Shown: one piece after another, positions 9,176-17,703 of the stretch | Layout: each line of letters starts with the position of its first letter | How positions within the stretch are numbered: the first letter of the stretch is position 1 | DNA from: Mesorhizobium sp. J428 | Lineage (GTDB): Bacteria > Pseudomonadota > Alphaproteobacteria > Rhizobiales > Rhizobiaceae | Reading direction: 5' to 3' | Assembly (NCBI RefSeq): GCF_024699925.1 | Contig: NZ_JAJOMX010000001.1 | Location: forward strand, 3,386,001-3,450,000 | DNA: 64,000 nucleotides | Notes under the pieces: model-generated | The model's input: only the letters and a program-made list of their open reading frames with translations | Told to the model about the DNA's origin: nothing | The model's database searches: none | Made by a program: the position numbers and the translations under genes

Positions 9176-10099
9176 ATGAGTATACAGCCCAGACATTTCA
9201 CCGACCTCTCGCTGGTGAGCGCCGAGGATCTGCGCCGCATCCTCGACGACGCCAAAGTGCGCAAGGCCGCGCAGAAGGCCGGCACCGCCGAGCAGCCGTT
9301 CGCCGGCAAGGTGCTGGCGATGATCTTCGACAAACCGTCGACCCGCACCCGCGTGTCCTTCGACGTCGCCATGCGCCAGCTCGGCGGCTCGACCATCATG
9401 CTCACGGGCGCCGAGATGCAGCTCGGCCGTTCGGAATCGATCGGCGATACGGCGCGCGTGCTGTCGCGTTACGTCGACGCCATCATGATCCGCACCACCG
9501 CGCATGAGCGCATGACCGAGCTGGCGGAGAATGCGACGGTGCCCGTCATCAACGGACTGACCGACGACACCCATCCGTGCCAGATCATGGCCGACGTGAT
9601 GACCTTCGAGGAGCATCGCGGCGCCGTGAAGGATCGCGTCATTGCGTGGTCGGGCGACGGCAACAACGTGCTCCATTCGCTGATCGAGGGCTCGGCGCGC
9701 TTCGGCTACAAGCTGAACATGGCGGTGCCCGAGGGCAGCGAGCCCGAACAGCGCTATGTTGACTGGGCGCGCAAGAACGGTGGCCGGCTGACAGTAGGTC
9801 ATTCGCCGGAGGAGGCGGTCGCCGGCGCGGACGCTGTCGTCACCGATTGCTGGGTCTCGATGAACCAGGAGCACCGCGCCCGCGGCCACAACGTGTTCCT
9901 GCCGTTCCAGGTGAATGCCGACCTCATGGCGAAGGCGAAATCCGACGCCCTGTTCATGCACTGCCTGCCGGCGCATCGCGGCGAGGAGGTCACCGACGAG
10001 GTGATCGACGGGCCGAACTCGGTGGTCTTCGACGAGGCGGAGAACCGCCTGCATGCGCAGAAGGCCGTGCTCGCATGGTGCCTTTCCGGAGCAGTCTGA
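9176..10099 (+). CDS. argF: Ornithine carbamoyltransferase
   Basis: 307-aa anabolic OTCase joining carbamoyl phosphate and ornithine to citrulline. The carbamoyl-phosphate loop [16 protein letters not shown], the ornithine-side [13 protein letters not shown] and the family text [15 protein letters not shown] are all present. The protein begins [11 protein letters not shown] at ATG 9176, 15 nt after the argD stop and behind a GGGAGA ribosome site, consistent with one transcript. hslO starts 5 bp after it. Confidence 0.95.
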   Translation: MSIQPRHFTDLSLVSAEDLRRILDDAKVRKAAQKAGTAEQPFAGKVLAMIFDKPSTRTRVSFDVAMRQLGGSTIMLTGAEMQLGRSESIGDTARVLSRYVDAIMIRTTAHERMTELAENATVPVINGLTDDTHPCQIMADVMTFEEHRGAVKDRVIAWSGDGNNVLHSLIEGSARFGYKLNMAVPEGSEPEQRYVDWARKNGGRLTVGHSPEEAVAGADAVVTDCWVSMNQEHRARGHNVFLPFQVNADLMAKAKSDALFMHCLPAHRGEEVTDEVIDGPNSVVFDEAENRLHAQKAVLAWCLSGAV

Positions 10100-10103
10100 C
10101 GTG

Positions 10104-11087
10104 ATGGAACCGAAACTTGGCGAGTTCGGCTTCGCCGGCGACGACCATGTCGTGCCGTTCGAGGTCGCTCCGCTCGACGTGCGCGGCCGCATCGTGCAGC
10201 TCGGGCCGGCGCTCGACCACATCTTGGCCCGGCACGACTATCCCGAACCGGTGGCGCGGCTGCTGGCCGAGGCGATGGTGCTGACAGTGCTGCTCGGCAC
10301 GGCGCTGAAGTTCGAGGGCAAGTTCATCCTCCAGACCCGCTCCGACGGTCCGGTCGACATGCTGGTGGTCGATTTTGCCACGCCGTCTGCGATGCGCGCC
10401 TATGCTCGCTTCGACGCGGACCGTTTGGCCGAGTTCGTCGCCGCGGGCACGACCGCGCCGCAGGACCTGCTCGGCAAGGGCGTGCTCGCCATGACCGTCG
10501 ACCAGGGCGAATACATGCAGCGATACCAAGGCATCGTCGAACTCGCCGGCCAGTCGCTGGACGAGGTGGCGCGCACCTATTTCCGCCAGTCGGAACAGAT
10601 CCCGACCGATGTGCGCCTCGCGGTTGCGCGCCATGTCGTGCGCAGCGAATACGGACCCGACGAGCGCTGGCGCGCCGGTGGCCTGATCATCCAGTTCCTG
10701 CCCGAGGCCCCGGAGCGGTTGCGCCTGCCGGATCTGCCGGGCGGCGACGGCGATCCGGGCCAGGATTTCTCCGAGATTGCGGATGGAGCATGGCACGAGG
10801 CCGTGACGCTGCTGTCGACGGTCGAGGCGTCGGAACTGCTCGACCCGACAGTCGAGTCCGAGCGGCTGCTCTTCCGGCTCTTCCACGAGCATGGTGTGCG
10901 CGTGTTCGAAGGAGTTCCGGTGCTCGACCAGTGCTCCTGCTCGCGCGAGCGCATCCGCGGCATTCTGGAGGGCTTCACGGCCGAGGAGATCGCCGATTCC
11001 ATCGAGGACGGCGAGATCAGGGTCTCCTGCGAGTTCTGCTCGAAGAAATACGAGTTCGACCCAGCCGAGTTCGTCACGTCTAATTGA
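10104..11087 (+). CDS. hslO: Hsp33 family redox-regulated chaperone
   Basis: 327-aa Hsp33 holdase. The C-terminal zinc switch is complete: QCSC near residue 275 and CEFC near residue 309, whose four cysteines release zinc and form disulfides on oxidation. The N-terminal core matches the family ([15 protein letters not shown] text and [22 protein letters not shown]). ATG 10104 is used; GTG 10101 is in another frame. Co-transcription with argDF is likely from the 4-bp gap. Its stop overlaps the convergent apaG stop by 8 bp. Confidence 0.94.
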   Translation: MEPKLGEFGFAGDDHVVPFEVAPLDVRGRIVQLGPALDHILARHDYPEPVARLLAEAMVLTVLLGTALKFEGKFILQTRSDGPVDMLVVDFATPSAMRAYARFDADRLAEFVAAGTTAPQDLLGKGVLAMTVDQGEYMQRYQGIVELAGQSLDEVARTYFRQSEQIPTDVRLAVARHVVRSEYGPDERWRAGGLIIQFLPEAPERLRLPDLPGGDGDPGQDFSEIADGAWHEAVTLLSTVEASELLDPTVESERLLFRLFHEHGVRVFEGVPVLDQCSCSRERIRGILEGFTAEEIADSIEDGEIRVSCEFCSKKYEFDPAEFVTSN

Positions 11088-11472
11088 CGGTGCGGATCAC
11101 GCCCGGAAGGTCCAGCGAAAAGGCTGGGATCGTTACGTCGAACAGCGCGCCTTCCTCATTGCGCATCGTGTAGTGGCCGGCCATGAAGCCGGTCGGCGTG
11201 GTGAGCGGGCAGCCCGACGTATACTGGTAGGTGTCGCCGGGATTGAGTTCGGGCTGGTCGCCGACGACGCCCGGGCCGCGCACTTCCTCGACCTTGCCGT
11301 TGCCATCGATGATTCGCCAGTAGCGCGTCAGCAACTGCACGAAGCCTTCGGAATTGTTCGCGATCGTCACCCGGTAGGCCCACACATAGCGGCTCTGCTC
11401 CGGATCGGAGCGGTCCGGCATGTAGATCGGCTCCACCTCGACTTCGATGTTGCGCGTGACGGCGCGGTACAT
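11080..11472 (-). CDS. apaG: ApaG protein (Co2+/Mg2+ efflux-associated)
   Basis: 130-aa single-domain ApaG with an immunoglobulin-like fold. Diagnostic stretches are [41 protein letters not shown] and [18 protein letters not shown]. The true start [15 protein letters not shown] is the ATG complementary to 11470-11472; open frame upstream of it has no family resemblance. The protein's biochemical role is unsettled, with links to diadenosine tetraphosphate and metal tolerance known in other bacteria. It is monocistronic and convergent with hslO. Confidence 0.94.
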   Translation of the reverse strand: MYRAVTRNIEVEVEPIYMPDRSDPEQSRYVWAYRVTIANNSEGFVQLLTRYWRIIDGNGKVEEVRGPGVVGDQPELNPGDTYQYTSGCPLTTPTGFMAGHYTMRNEEGALFDVTIPAFSLDLPGVIRTVN

Positions 11473-11551
11473 GATGGTTTCCTGCAGTTGCCCTCGAAGT
11501 GTCGCCGAGCGCCTGCCGCCGGTCAACAGTCGATGAAGGTGAGGAGGTCCG

Positions 11552-12172
11552 ATGCTCGACGGTTGGGCGCGCAGACGCATCGACCCGGCGCTTGATGCGA
11601 TTGCCGGCGCGCTGCATGCGGCCGGCATATCGGCGAACGCGGTCACTCTCTCCGCCTTCGCGATCGGGGCCGGCGCTGCAACCGCTATCGCCCTCGGCCA
11701 TCTCTGGGCCGGCCTCGTGCTCATCTTTCTCAGCCGCCTGTGCGACGGCCTTGACGGGGCGGTCGCGAAGCGGGCCGGGCGGACCGACCTCGGCGGCTAT
11801 CTCGACATCGTGCTCGACTTCTCCTTCTACGGCATGATCCCGCTCGCCTTCGTGATCCTCGATCCGGCGAACAACGGCGTTCCCGGCGCAGTCCTGCTCG
11901 CCGCCTTCTACGCCAATGGCGCGAGCTTCCTTGCCTTTGCCGCGATGGCCGAGCGGCGCGGCATGAGCAGCGACGCACGAGGGCCGAAATCGCTGTTCTT
12001 CACCACGGGTTTGGCAGAAGCAACGGAGACGCTCGGCATCTTCGTCGCCTTCTGCGTGTTCCCGGTTGCGTTCCCCGTCCTGGCCTATTGTTTCGCAGCG
12101 ATGACGGCGCACACGACGCTCTCACGCCTCATACTCGCATATCGACTGTTTGGAGAGACCAATGGATCGTAG
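11552..12172 (+). CDS. CDP-alcohol phosphatidyltransferase family protein
   Basis: 206-aa integral membrane enzyme of the CDP-alcohol phosphatidyltransferase superfamily. The catalytic motif is visible as [12 protein letters not shown] followed by GGYLDIVLD, supplying the Asp residues that bind two metals and the CDP moiety. Five or six hydrophobic segments flank it. It may make a phospholipid headgroup, but the acceptor alcohol cannot be told. Its 3' end overlaps the RidA gene start by 11 bp, so the two are probably translated from one mRNA. Confidence 0.85.
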   Translation: MLDGWARRRIDPALDAIAGALHAAGISANAVTLSAFAIGAGAATAIALGHLWAGLVLIFLSRLCDGLDGAVAKRAGRTDLGGYLDIVLDFSFYGMIPLAFVILDPANNGVPGAVLLAAFYANGASFLAFAAMAERRGMSSDARGPKSLFFTTGLAEATETLGIFVAFCVFPVAFPVLAYCFAAMTAHTTLSRLILAYRLFGETNGS

Positions 12173-12548
12173 GTCCGTCAGCTCAGGTTCCTATCTCGAA
12201 CCGATCCTCGGCTTCACCCGTGCGGTGAGGATCGGGCAGCACATCGCCGTCGCCGGCACGGCGCCGATCCTCGTCGAGGGCGGCACGGCGGCGAAAGGCG
12301 ACGTCTACGGCCAGACGATCCGCTGCCTCGAAATCATCGAGAAGGCAATCGTGGATGCAGGCGGAACGCGTGGCGACGTGATCCGCACCCGCATCATGCT
12401 CACCGACATGACCCAGTGGCGCGAAGCGGCGCGGGCGCACGGCGAGTATTTCGCCGAGATCCGGCCCGCCACCACCGTGGTCCAGGTCGTCGGCTTCGTC
12501 GACCCGGACTGGCTGGTCGAGCTCGAAGCCGACGCGATCGTCTCCTAG
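12162..12548 (+). CDS. RidA/YjgF family enamine/imine deaminase
   Basis: 128-aa protein of the RidA superfamily, probably trimeric. Family text includes AVRIGQHIAVAGTAP, GDVYGQTIRCLEIIEKAIVDAGG, VIRTRIMLTDM and the C-terminal VVGFVDPDWLVELEADAIV. The catalytic Arg of RidA corresponds to R in VIRTRI. ATG 12162 is chosen because GGAGAG lies 5-10 nt upstream. RidA enzymes hydrolyse reactive imines formed by PLP enzymes; the convergent neighbour metZ is a PLP enzyme, though a functional tie is only inference. Confidence 0.88.
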   Translation: MDRRSVSSGSYLEPILGFTRAVRIGQHIAVAGTAPILVEGGTAAKGDVYGQTIRCLEIIEKAIVDAGGTRGDVIRTRIMLTDMTQWREAARAHGEYFAEIRPATTVVQVVGFVDPDWLVELEADAIVS

Positions 12549-13729
12549 ACTGCCGCCTTCAGCGCGCGGTCGAGATCCTCGATGAGGTCGTCCGTGTCCT
12601 CCAGGCCGACCGAGAGGCGCAGAGTGCCCGGCCCGATGCCGAGCTCCGCGCGCGCCTCGTCGGTGAGGTTCTTGTGCGTCGTCGTCGCCGGGTGGGTGAT
12701 CAGGCTCTTGGCGTCGCCGAGATTGTTGGAGATCTTGACGATCTCCAACGCATTGGAGAGGGCGAACGCCGCGCTCTTGCCGCCCTTCACGTCGAAGCAG
12801 ATCAGCGTCGAGCCGCCCTTCATCTGCCGGGCGATGATGTCGGCCTGCGGATGGTCCTTGCGCCCGGGATAGACCACGCGCGAGATGCCGGAATGATCTG
12901 CCAGCCAGTCAGAGATCTTACCGGCGCTTTCCGTCTGCTGCCTGACACGCAGCGGCAGCGTTTCCAGGCCCTTCAGGAGGGTCCAGGCGTTGAACGGCGA
13001 CAGTGACGGGCCGGTGTGGCGGAAATAGTCGTGCAGGTTCTTGTCGATCCATTCCTTGTCCGAAAGGATCACGCCACCGAGGCAGCGGCCCTGGCCGTCG
13101 ATATGCTTGGTCGCGGAATAGACGACCACATGCGCGCCAAGCTCCAGCGGCTTCTGCTGCAACGGCGTGGCGAAGACGTTGTCGACCACCACGCGGGCGC
13201 CGATCGAGTTGGCGAGCCTGGCCACAGCCGCGATGTCGACCACCTCCAGCGTCGGATTGGTCGGGCTTTCGAGGAAGAACAGCTTGGTATTCGGCCGTAC
13301 CGCCTTCTCCCATTCCTCCTGCTTCGTGCCGTCGACCAGTGTGGCGTCGATGCCATATTTCGGCATCAGAGTCTCGATGACCCAGCGACAGGAACCGAAC
13401 AGGGCACGTGCCGCCACGACATGGTCACCGGCCTTGACCGAGCAGAGCAATGCCGCCGAGACGGCCGCCATTCCCGAAGCGGTCGCGCGCGCGTCCTCGG
13501 CGCCTTCCAGCGCACACATGCGCTTTTCGAACATGTCGACGGTCGGGTTGGCGTAACGCGAATAGATGAAACCCGGCTCGTCGCCCTTGAAACGGGCTTC
13601 GGCGCTCTCGGCCGTCTCGTAGACATAGCCCTGCGTGAGATAGATCGCCTCGGAGGTCTCGCCGTGATGCGAGCGCGATGTGCCCCCATGCACGAGAGCC
13701 GTCTGCGGCCGCCAGTTCCTGTTCGCCAT
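12545..13729 (-). CDS. metZ: O-succinylhomoserine sulfhydrylase
   Basis: 394-aa Cys/Met-metabolism PLP enzyme that makes homocysteine from O-succinylhomoserine and sulfide. The PLP lysine lies in YSATKHIDGQGR (K about 208). Other marks are YSRYANPTVDMFEKR, LFFLESPTNPTLEVVDI and the C-terminal LRLSVGLEDTDDLIEDL. The start is MANRNWRPQT at 13729. A SAM-II riboswitch, an intrinsic terminator and a sigma70 promoter precede it, so expression falls when S-adenosylmethionine is abundant. It is convergent with ridA, overlapping by 4 bp. Confidence 0.95.
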   Translation of the reverse strand: MANRNWRPQTALVHGGTSRSHHGETSEAIYLTQGYVYETAESAEARFKGDEPGFIYSRYANPTVDMFEKRMCALEGAEDARATASGMAAVSAALLCSVKAGDHVVAARALFGSCRWVIETLMPKYGIDATLVDGTKQEEWEKAVRPNTKLFFLESPTNPTLEVVDIAAVARLANSIGARVVVDNVFATPLQQKPLELGAHVVVYSATKHIDGQGRCLGGVILSDKEWIDKNLHDYFRHTGPSLSPFNAWTLLKGLETLPLRVRQQTESAGKISDWLADHSGISRVVYPGRKDHPQADIIARQMKGGSTLICFDVKGGKSAAFALSNALEIVKISNNLGDAKSLITHPATTTHKNLTDEARAELGIGPGTLRLSVGLEDTDDLIEDLDRALKAAV

Positions 13730-13748
13730 GTCCCAAAACCCCAACAAC

Positions 13749-13778
13749 AAAAAACCGGCCGCGAGAAGTCGCAACCGG
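13749..13778 (-). terminator. metZ: Intrinsic terminator in the metZ leader (riboswitch expression platform)
   Basis: On the minus strand CCGGTTGCGA-CTTC-TCGCGGCCGG pairs along ten positions, two of them G-U, and is followed by six T residues. It sits 22 nt after the SAM-II aptamer and 20 nt before the metZ ATG, placed for transcriptional attenuation. Confidence 0.8.
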
Positions 13779-13800
13779 TCCACAGAGCCTTGCGGCCACA

Positions 13801-13858
13801 CGGTCCTTTAGCGACTTGTTTTACGTGGCTGCAAGCCGACCGGCCAAATCACCACGGG
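13801..13858 (-). promoter_or_regulatory. metZ: SAM-II riboswitch (metA/metZ motif)
   Basis: The minus-strand text GTGGTGATTTGGCCGGTCGG, then CTTGCAGCCACGTAAAA, then AAGTCGCTAAAGGACCG follows the alphaproteobacterial SAM-II consensus. P1 pairs CGTGG (13852-13856) with CCACG (13824-13828). The pseudoknot pairs CGGTC (13838-13842) with GACCG (13801-13805). The conserved GCTAAA precedes the pseudoknot strand. It senses S-adenosylmethionine and represses metZ. Confidence 0.92.
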
Positions 13859-13866
13859 ATAACCGC

Positions 13867-13895
13867 CTCATAGACCTGTGGCCGACTTGCGTCAA
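13867..13895 (-). promoter_or_regulatory. metZ: Sigma70-type promoter of metZ
   Basis: On the minus strand TTGACG (13890-13895) and TATGAG (13867-13872) are separated by exactly 17 bp. Initiation would fall near 13860, a few bases before the riboswitch aptamer starts, as expected for a 5'-end riboswitch. Confidence 0.65.
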
Positions 13896-13992
13896 TCCGG
13901 CTGATCCGTAGAGATTCGCGGCGAGCCTGGGCGTGCGGTCCCGGCTGCCGTCGCAGATCCTGTGGGCGGAGAGAGTTCGAGAGAGTGAGTCC

Positions 13993-15078
13993 TTGCGTCA
14001 GACCGGCATCCTTCCCGACCGCGACATCGCCGCCCTGTTTTCCTCCGGCGCGCTGACGAGCGGCCGCCCGCTCGACGCCGACCAGATCCAGCCTGCCAGC
14101 CTCGATCTCAGGCTCGGAGAGACGGCCTGGCGCGTACGCGCGAGCTTCATGCCGGGGCGCCACGCGACGGTGGAGGACAAGCTGGCGCGGCTGAAGCTGC
14201 ACGAGATCGACCTGCGCGAGAGCGCGGTGCTGGAGACGGGATGCGTCTACATCGTGCCGCTGCTGGAGAAGCTCGCGCTCCCGACTGACGTCTCCGCCTC
14301 GGCCAATCCGAAGAGCTCCACCGGCCGCCTCGACATCTTCACGCGCGTCATGGCCGACCATGCGCAGGAGTTCGACAAGATCCCGGCTGGCTATACCGGT
14401 CAGCTCTATATGGAAGTGAGCCCGCGCACCTTTCCGATCGTCGCCCGCACCGGCTCGCGCCTGTCGCAGATCCGTTTCCGCAAGGGGCATTCCCTTCTGT
14501 CGGAGGCCGAACTCGCGGCCCTGCATATCGAGCAGACGCTCGTCGCTTCGGAGGAGCCAAACATATCCGGCGGGGGCATAGCGCTCTCGATCGATCTCGA
14601 AGGCGACGCGAACGGGCTGATCGGCTATCGCGGCAAGCGGCACTCCTCGCTTGTCGACGTCGACAAGCGTGCCGCCCACGACATCCTCGACTTCTGGGAG
14701 CCGCTCCACAACCGCGGCAGCCGCGACCTGATCCTCGATCCGGACGAGTTCTACATCCTCGTCAGCCGCGAGGCGGTCCACGTGCCGCCCGATGTCGCCG
14801 CCGAGATGACGCCCTTCGATCCGCTCGTGGGCGAATTCCGGGTCCATTATGCCGGCTTCTTCGACCCCGGCTTCGGCCATTCCGCGGCCGGCGGCGCCGG
14901 CAGCCGCGCGGTGCTGGAGGTGCGCAGCCACGAGGTGCCGTTCATCCTGGAACACGGCCAGGTGGTCGGCCGCCTCGTCTATGAGCACATGCTGTCACGC
15001 CCCAAGGCGCTCTACGGCACCGACCTGAAGTCGAACTACCAGGCGCAGGGCCTGAAGCTGTCGAAGCACTTCAGGTAG
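13993..15078 (+). CDS. dcd: 2'-deoxycytidine 5'-triphosphate deaminase (two-domain Dcd)
   Basis: About 361 aa, roughly twice the length of classical Dcd, as in the fused two-domain form common in alphaproteobacteria. The first half holds IQPASLDLRLG, the family motif ANPKSSTGRLDIFTRVM and the trimer-core text YTGQLYMEVSPRTFPI. The second half repeats the fold (SLVDVDKRAAHDILDFWEPL, VGEFRVHYAGFFDPGFG). It deaminates dCTP to dUTP for thymidylate supply. No ATG fits: the start is taken as TTG 13993, giving MRQTGILPDRDI behind GAGAGAGTGAG; GTG 13933 would add 20 residues. It is convergent with the channel gene, 8 bp overlap. Confidence 0.85.
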   Translation: MRQTGILPDRDIAALFSSGALTSGRPLDADQIQPASLDLRLGETAWRVRASFMPGRHATVEDKLARLKLHEIDLRESAVLETGCVYIVPLLEKLALPTDVSASANPKSSTGRLDIFTRVMADHAQEFDKIPAGYTGQLYMEVSPRTFPIVARTGSRLSQIRFRKGHSLLSEAELAALHIEQTLVASEEPNISGGGIALSIDLEGDANGLIGYRGKRHSSLVDVDKRAAHDILDFWEPLHNRGSRDLILDPDEFYILVSREAVHVPPDVAAEMTPFDPLVGEFRVHYAGFFDPGFGHSAAGGAGSRAVLEVRSHEVPFILEHGQVVGRLVYEHMLSRPKALYGTDLKSNYQAQGLKLSKHFR

Positions 15079-15862
15079 CGCTGCCCGTCTTCCTGAGCTC
15101 ACGCACCTCCTCGCGCAGCGCCCTGATCTCGCGCAGGATCTCGTCTTGATCCTCCTGTAGCGCCTCCCGCTCCGCGCTCGCCTCAGCCTCGTGCTCTTCC
15201 TCCATCGCGGAGACGATGACGCCGATGAACAGGTTGAGCACGGTGAAGGAGGTCGCGACGATGAACGGGATGAAGAACAGCCAGGCGGTCGGATAGACTT
15301 CCATCACCGGCCGCACCACGCCATCCGACCAACCCTCCAGCGTCATCACCTGGAACAGCGTGTAGAGCGAGGCGCCGATGTCGCCGAACCGGTCGGGGAA
15401 GGACTGGCCGTAGAGCTTCGTCGCCATCACCGCGAAGACATAGAAGACGAGCGCGAGCAGCAGGATGATCGATCCCATGCCGGGCAGCGCCGTGATGAAG
15501 CCGGTGACGACACGCCTGAGGGACGGGACGATCGAGATCAGCCTCAGCACGCGCAGGATGCGCAGCGCGCGCAGCACCGATAGCCCGCCGGTGGCCGGAA
15601 TAAGCGCCACGCCGACGACCAGAAGGTCGAAGATGCGCCACGGATCCTTGAAGAAGTCGAGCCGGTAGACCGCGAACCGCGCCAGCAGTTCGAGCACGAA
15701 GACGGCGAGGATCAGGCTGTCGGCGATGGCCAGCGCCCCGCCGAACGCTGCCACTGCCGAGGGCGAGGTCTCCAGGCCGAGCGTGATCGCGTTGATGAAG
15801 ATCAGGGCGGTGATGAGCGTTTCGAAGCGGCGCGATTCGATGAGCGTCTTGAGGGCGGTCAC
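15071..15862 (-). CDS. Single-domain voltage-gated cation channel (BacNav/BacCav type)
   Basis: 263-aa six-helix channel subunit that should assemble as a tetramer. S4 (residues 95-117) carries Arg every third position, RALRILRVLRLISIVPSLRR. The pore loop reads FQVMTLEGWSDGVV, with the filter TLEGWSD at 174-180. S6 follows (IPFIVATSFTVLNLFIGVIVSAM), then a Glu/Arg-rich coiled coil (residues 220-258) typical of the C-terminal bundle in bacterial sodium channels. The filter differs from NaChBac/NavAb (LESWS) by Gly at the fourth place and Asp at the seventh, features associated with calcium selectivity. It is monocistronic. Confidence 0.88.
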   Translation of the reverse strand: MTALKTLIESRRFETLITALIFINAITLGLETSPSAVAAFGGALAIADSLILAVFVLELLARFAVYRLDFFKDPWRIFDLLVVGVALIPATGGLSVLRALRILRVLRLISIVPSLRRVVTGFITALPGMGSIILLLALVFYVFAVMATKLYGQSFPDRFGDIGASLYTLFQVMTLEGWSDGVVRPVMEVYPTAWLFFIPFIVATSFTVLNLFIGVIVSAMEEEHEAEASAEREALQEDQDEILREIRALREEVRELRKTGSAT

Positions 15863-15962
15863 GGCGGCTCCGGCGAATGTTGGAAACTCGCAGACAGATG
15901 ATGCGTGCGCCGCAAGCCGTCAAGCGCGATCCCTAAACAGCGGCGGTAGAAACGGTGGAGAG

Positions 15963-17138
15963 TTACTGCGGCAGGGTCTCCAGCAGGAAACGGACCTGGC
16001 TGCCGCCCATCACCTCGCCGATGTCGGCGGGCGACATGCCGCCCTTCAGCAGCGCCTCGGTAATCTTCGCCATGCCCGTCGCGTCGAACGGCGTCGTCAC
16101 CGCGCCGTCGAAATCGGACCCGAGCCCGATATTCTCTGCGCCCACCAGATTGGCCGCATAAAGCTGCGCCCTGGCGATGTCGTCCGCGCTCGTGCCGCAG
16201 ACGGCGACGTCCCAGAAACCGATACCGATCAGGCCGCCCTTGTCGGCGATCGCCCGTACCTGGTCGTCGGTGAGGTTACGGCCGTTGTCGCAGGTGCCGC
16301 GCACGCCGGTGTGCGAGACCACGATCGGCTTGGTCGCCATGGCCAGAACGTCGTCGATCTGTGCCATCGAGCCATGCGCAACGTCGACGATCATGCCTCT
16401 CGCCTCCATGCGGCGGATCATCTCGCGCCCGGCCTCCGTCAGCCCCGTTCGCGCGACGCCGTGTGCCGATCCTGCCATCTCATTGTCGAAGAAATGCGTT
16501 GGCGCCATCATGCGGTAACCGGCGTCGAACAGCACGTCGACATTGGCCGGATCGCCTTCCAGCACCTGGGCTCCTTCCAGCGCGAGCACGCCGGCCACGA
16601 TGCCGGGCTCGACCTTGCGGCGCGCCAGAAACCGCTCCAGGTCACCGCGGCTGTAGATCATCGTCAGCTTCCCGTCCGATTTCGCCGCGAATTCCTTCAG
16701 CCGCTCCGCCTGGTAGAGCGCGCGTTCCTTCAGGCTGGTCCACGTCCTGATCGGCCAACGCTGCGCGACGGCGAGAAGCGTGATGTTGTCGCTGTCGGGC
16801 GCGTTGTGATCGATGTTCAGGCCGCGCGGTGTCTTCGATACCACCGAAAAGGCCTGCACCGCGACATTGCCTTCGATCAACCGCGGCACATCCACCTGCG
16901 CCCGAATGCCTCTTTCGAGCAGGTCGCGGCCCCACAGCAGCGAATCGGCATGGAGATCCGCGACCGTGAGCGTCTTGTGGAGTTCTGCCGCGCGCTCCGA
17001 GACGGAATAGGGTGGCGGTTCGATCACGCCATTCATGGCACGCTCCACCTCGGCGGGCGCGACGAAGAAGAAGATGCCGAGGCCGACGACGATCAGGACA
17101 ACCAGGACCCCAAGGGCCCATTTCAGGAATCGCGGCAT
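15963..17138 (-). CDS. Membrane-anchored dipeptidase, M19 (renal dipeptidase) family
   Basis: 391 aa. A single N-terminal helix (MPRFLKWALGVLVVLIVVGLGIFFF) anchors a periplasmic metallopeptidase. The zinc ligands are recognisable: the DLHAD motif near residue 60 (H and D), the bridging Glu in AGVLALEGAQ, and later His residues in IVDVAHGS and PIVVSHTGVRG. A family end text, GLGSDFDGAV, is present. M19 enzymes split dipeptides, including D-amino-acid forms. The start at 17138 was taken over a longer open frame because that extension is the antisense of the tRNA-Gly gene. Confidence 0.9.
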   Translation of the reverse strand: MPRFLKWALGVLVVLIVVGLGIFFFVAPAEVERAMNGVIEPPPYSVSERAAELHKTLTVADLHADSLLWGRDLLERGIRAQVDVPRLIEGNVAVQAFSVVSKTPRGLNIDHNAPDSDNITLLAVAQRWPIRTWTSLKERALYQAERLKEFAAKSDGKLTMIYSRGDLERFLARRKVEPGIVAGVLALEGAQVLEGDPANVDVLFDAGYRMMAPTHFFDNEMAGSAHGVARTGLTEAGREMIRRMEARGMIVDVAHGSMAQIDDVLAMATKPIVVSHTGVRGTCDNGRNLTDDQVRAIADKGGLIGIGFWDVAVCGTSADDIARAQLYAANLVGAENIGLGSDFDGAVTTPFDATGMAKITEALLKGGMSPADIGEVMGGSQVRFLLETLPQ

Positions 17139-17227
17139 TGTCTCCCCCTCATGCAGACCATCCGACAGGTGCGCGCAAGCATGAGATGCGTCAAGCACCG
17201 AGATCCGGCGCCAGCGGAACAAGCGCC

Positions 17228-17257
17228 TTGACAGCGCACCGTCGGATCGCGGATGAC
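17228..17257 (+). promoter_or_regulatory. Candidate promoter of tRNA-Gly
   Basis: TTGACA (17228-17233) is exact. A weak -10 (GATGAC, 17252-17257, 3/6) follows after 18 bp. Initiation would be a few bases before the tRNA at 17268. Confidence 0.45.
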
Positions 17258-17267
17258 TGTCGCCGCC

Positions 17268-17341
17268 GCGGGTGTAGCTCAATGGTAGAGCAGCAGCTTC
17301 CCAAGCTGAATACGAGGGTTCGATTCCCTTCACCCGCTCCA
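17268..17341 (+). tRNA. tRNA-Gly (anticodon CCC)
   Basis: A full cloverleaf of 74 nt with encoded CCA. The acceptor stem GCGGGTG pairs with CACCCGC, the D-arm carries GCTCAATGGTAGAGC, the anticodon loop is TTCCCAA (anticodon CCC) and the T-arm GGGTTCGATTCCC. It reads glycine GGG codons. A TTGACA promoter element lies just upstream. Confidence 0.97.
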
Positions 17342-17703
17342 GCGCTTCTCCGGCCGAGCCACCAGCCTTCAATCCGATGGCGGTTAAACCTTCCCTAGGG
17401 GACCCTCTTTACTTGATTCAGTAGAAAAAACGAATCCGAATTGCACCGAAGAGTATGTAGGGCAAACATGCAATCTATGGCGACGTAGAAATCGGCACAG
17501 AGTATATTAAGCATCAAGAAAATATCTCGGCAATTGAATTACAATAAGACATATGTGTGACGAATTTCACACAATATGACATATACTATGTAATATAATC
17601 CGTATGACTGAGATAAAATCCAATATATTGCAAGATTTTCCTTGCCATCCGGTGTTGCAACTGTATTTTCCGTCCGGTCAAAAATTGAATCCTGGAGGAT
17701 AGG
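17342..17703. other. AT-rich intergenic region upstream of the protease gene
   Basis: About 360 bp with no gene. From roughly 17395 the composition drops sharply compared with the surrounding high-GC genes, with runs such as CTATGTAATATAATCC. It contains a CRP-type palindrome and a perfect TATAAT. I see no attachment-site repeat of the tRNA 3' end further downstream to 19094. Confidence 0.7.
17554..17599 (+). promoter_or_regulatory. CRP-type operator and class II promoter for the protease gene
   Basis: TGTGTGA-CGAATT-TCACACA (17554-17573) is a perfect palindrome containing the CRP consensus TGTGA-N6-TCACA, centred at 17563.5. A perfect -10 TATAAT stands at 17594-17599, so initiation would be near 17605 and the palindrome centre near -41.5. 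The -35 place (ACAATA, 17571-17576) is poor. This is the geometry of a class II, activator-dependent CRP promoter. Confidence 0.65.

Noticed and set aside
17139..17372. N-terminal extension of the dipeptidase gene to 17372
   Set aside because: The extra residues (GIEPSYSAWEAAALPLSY and around) are the translation of the antisense of tRNA-Gly, a well-known spurious product; the membrane anchor starts at 17138.
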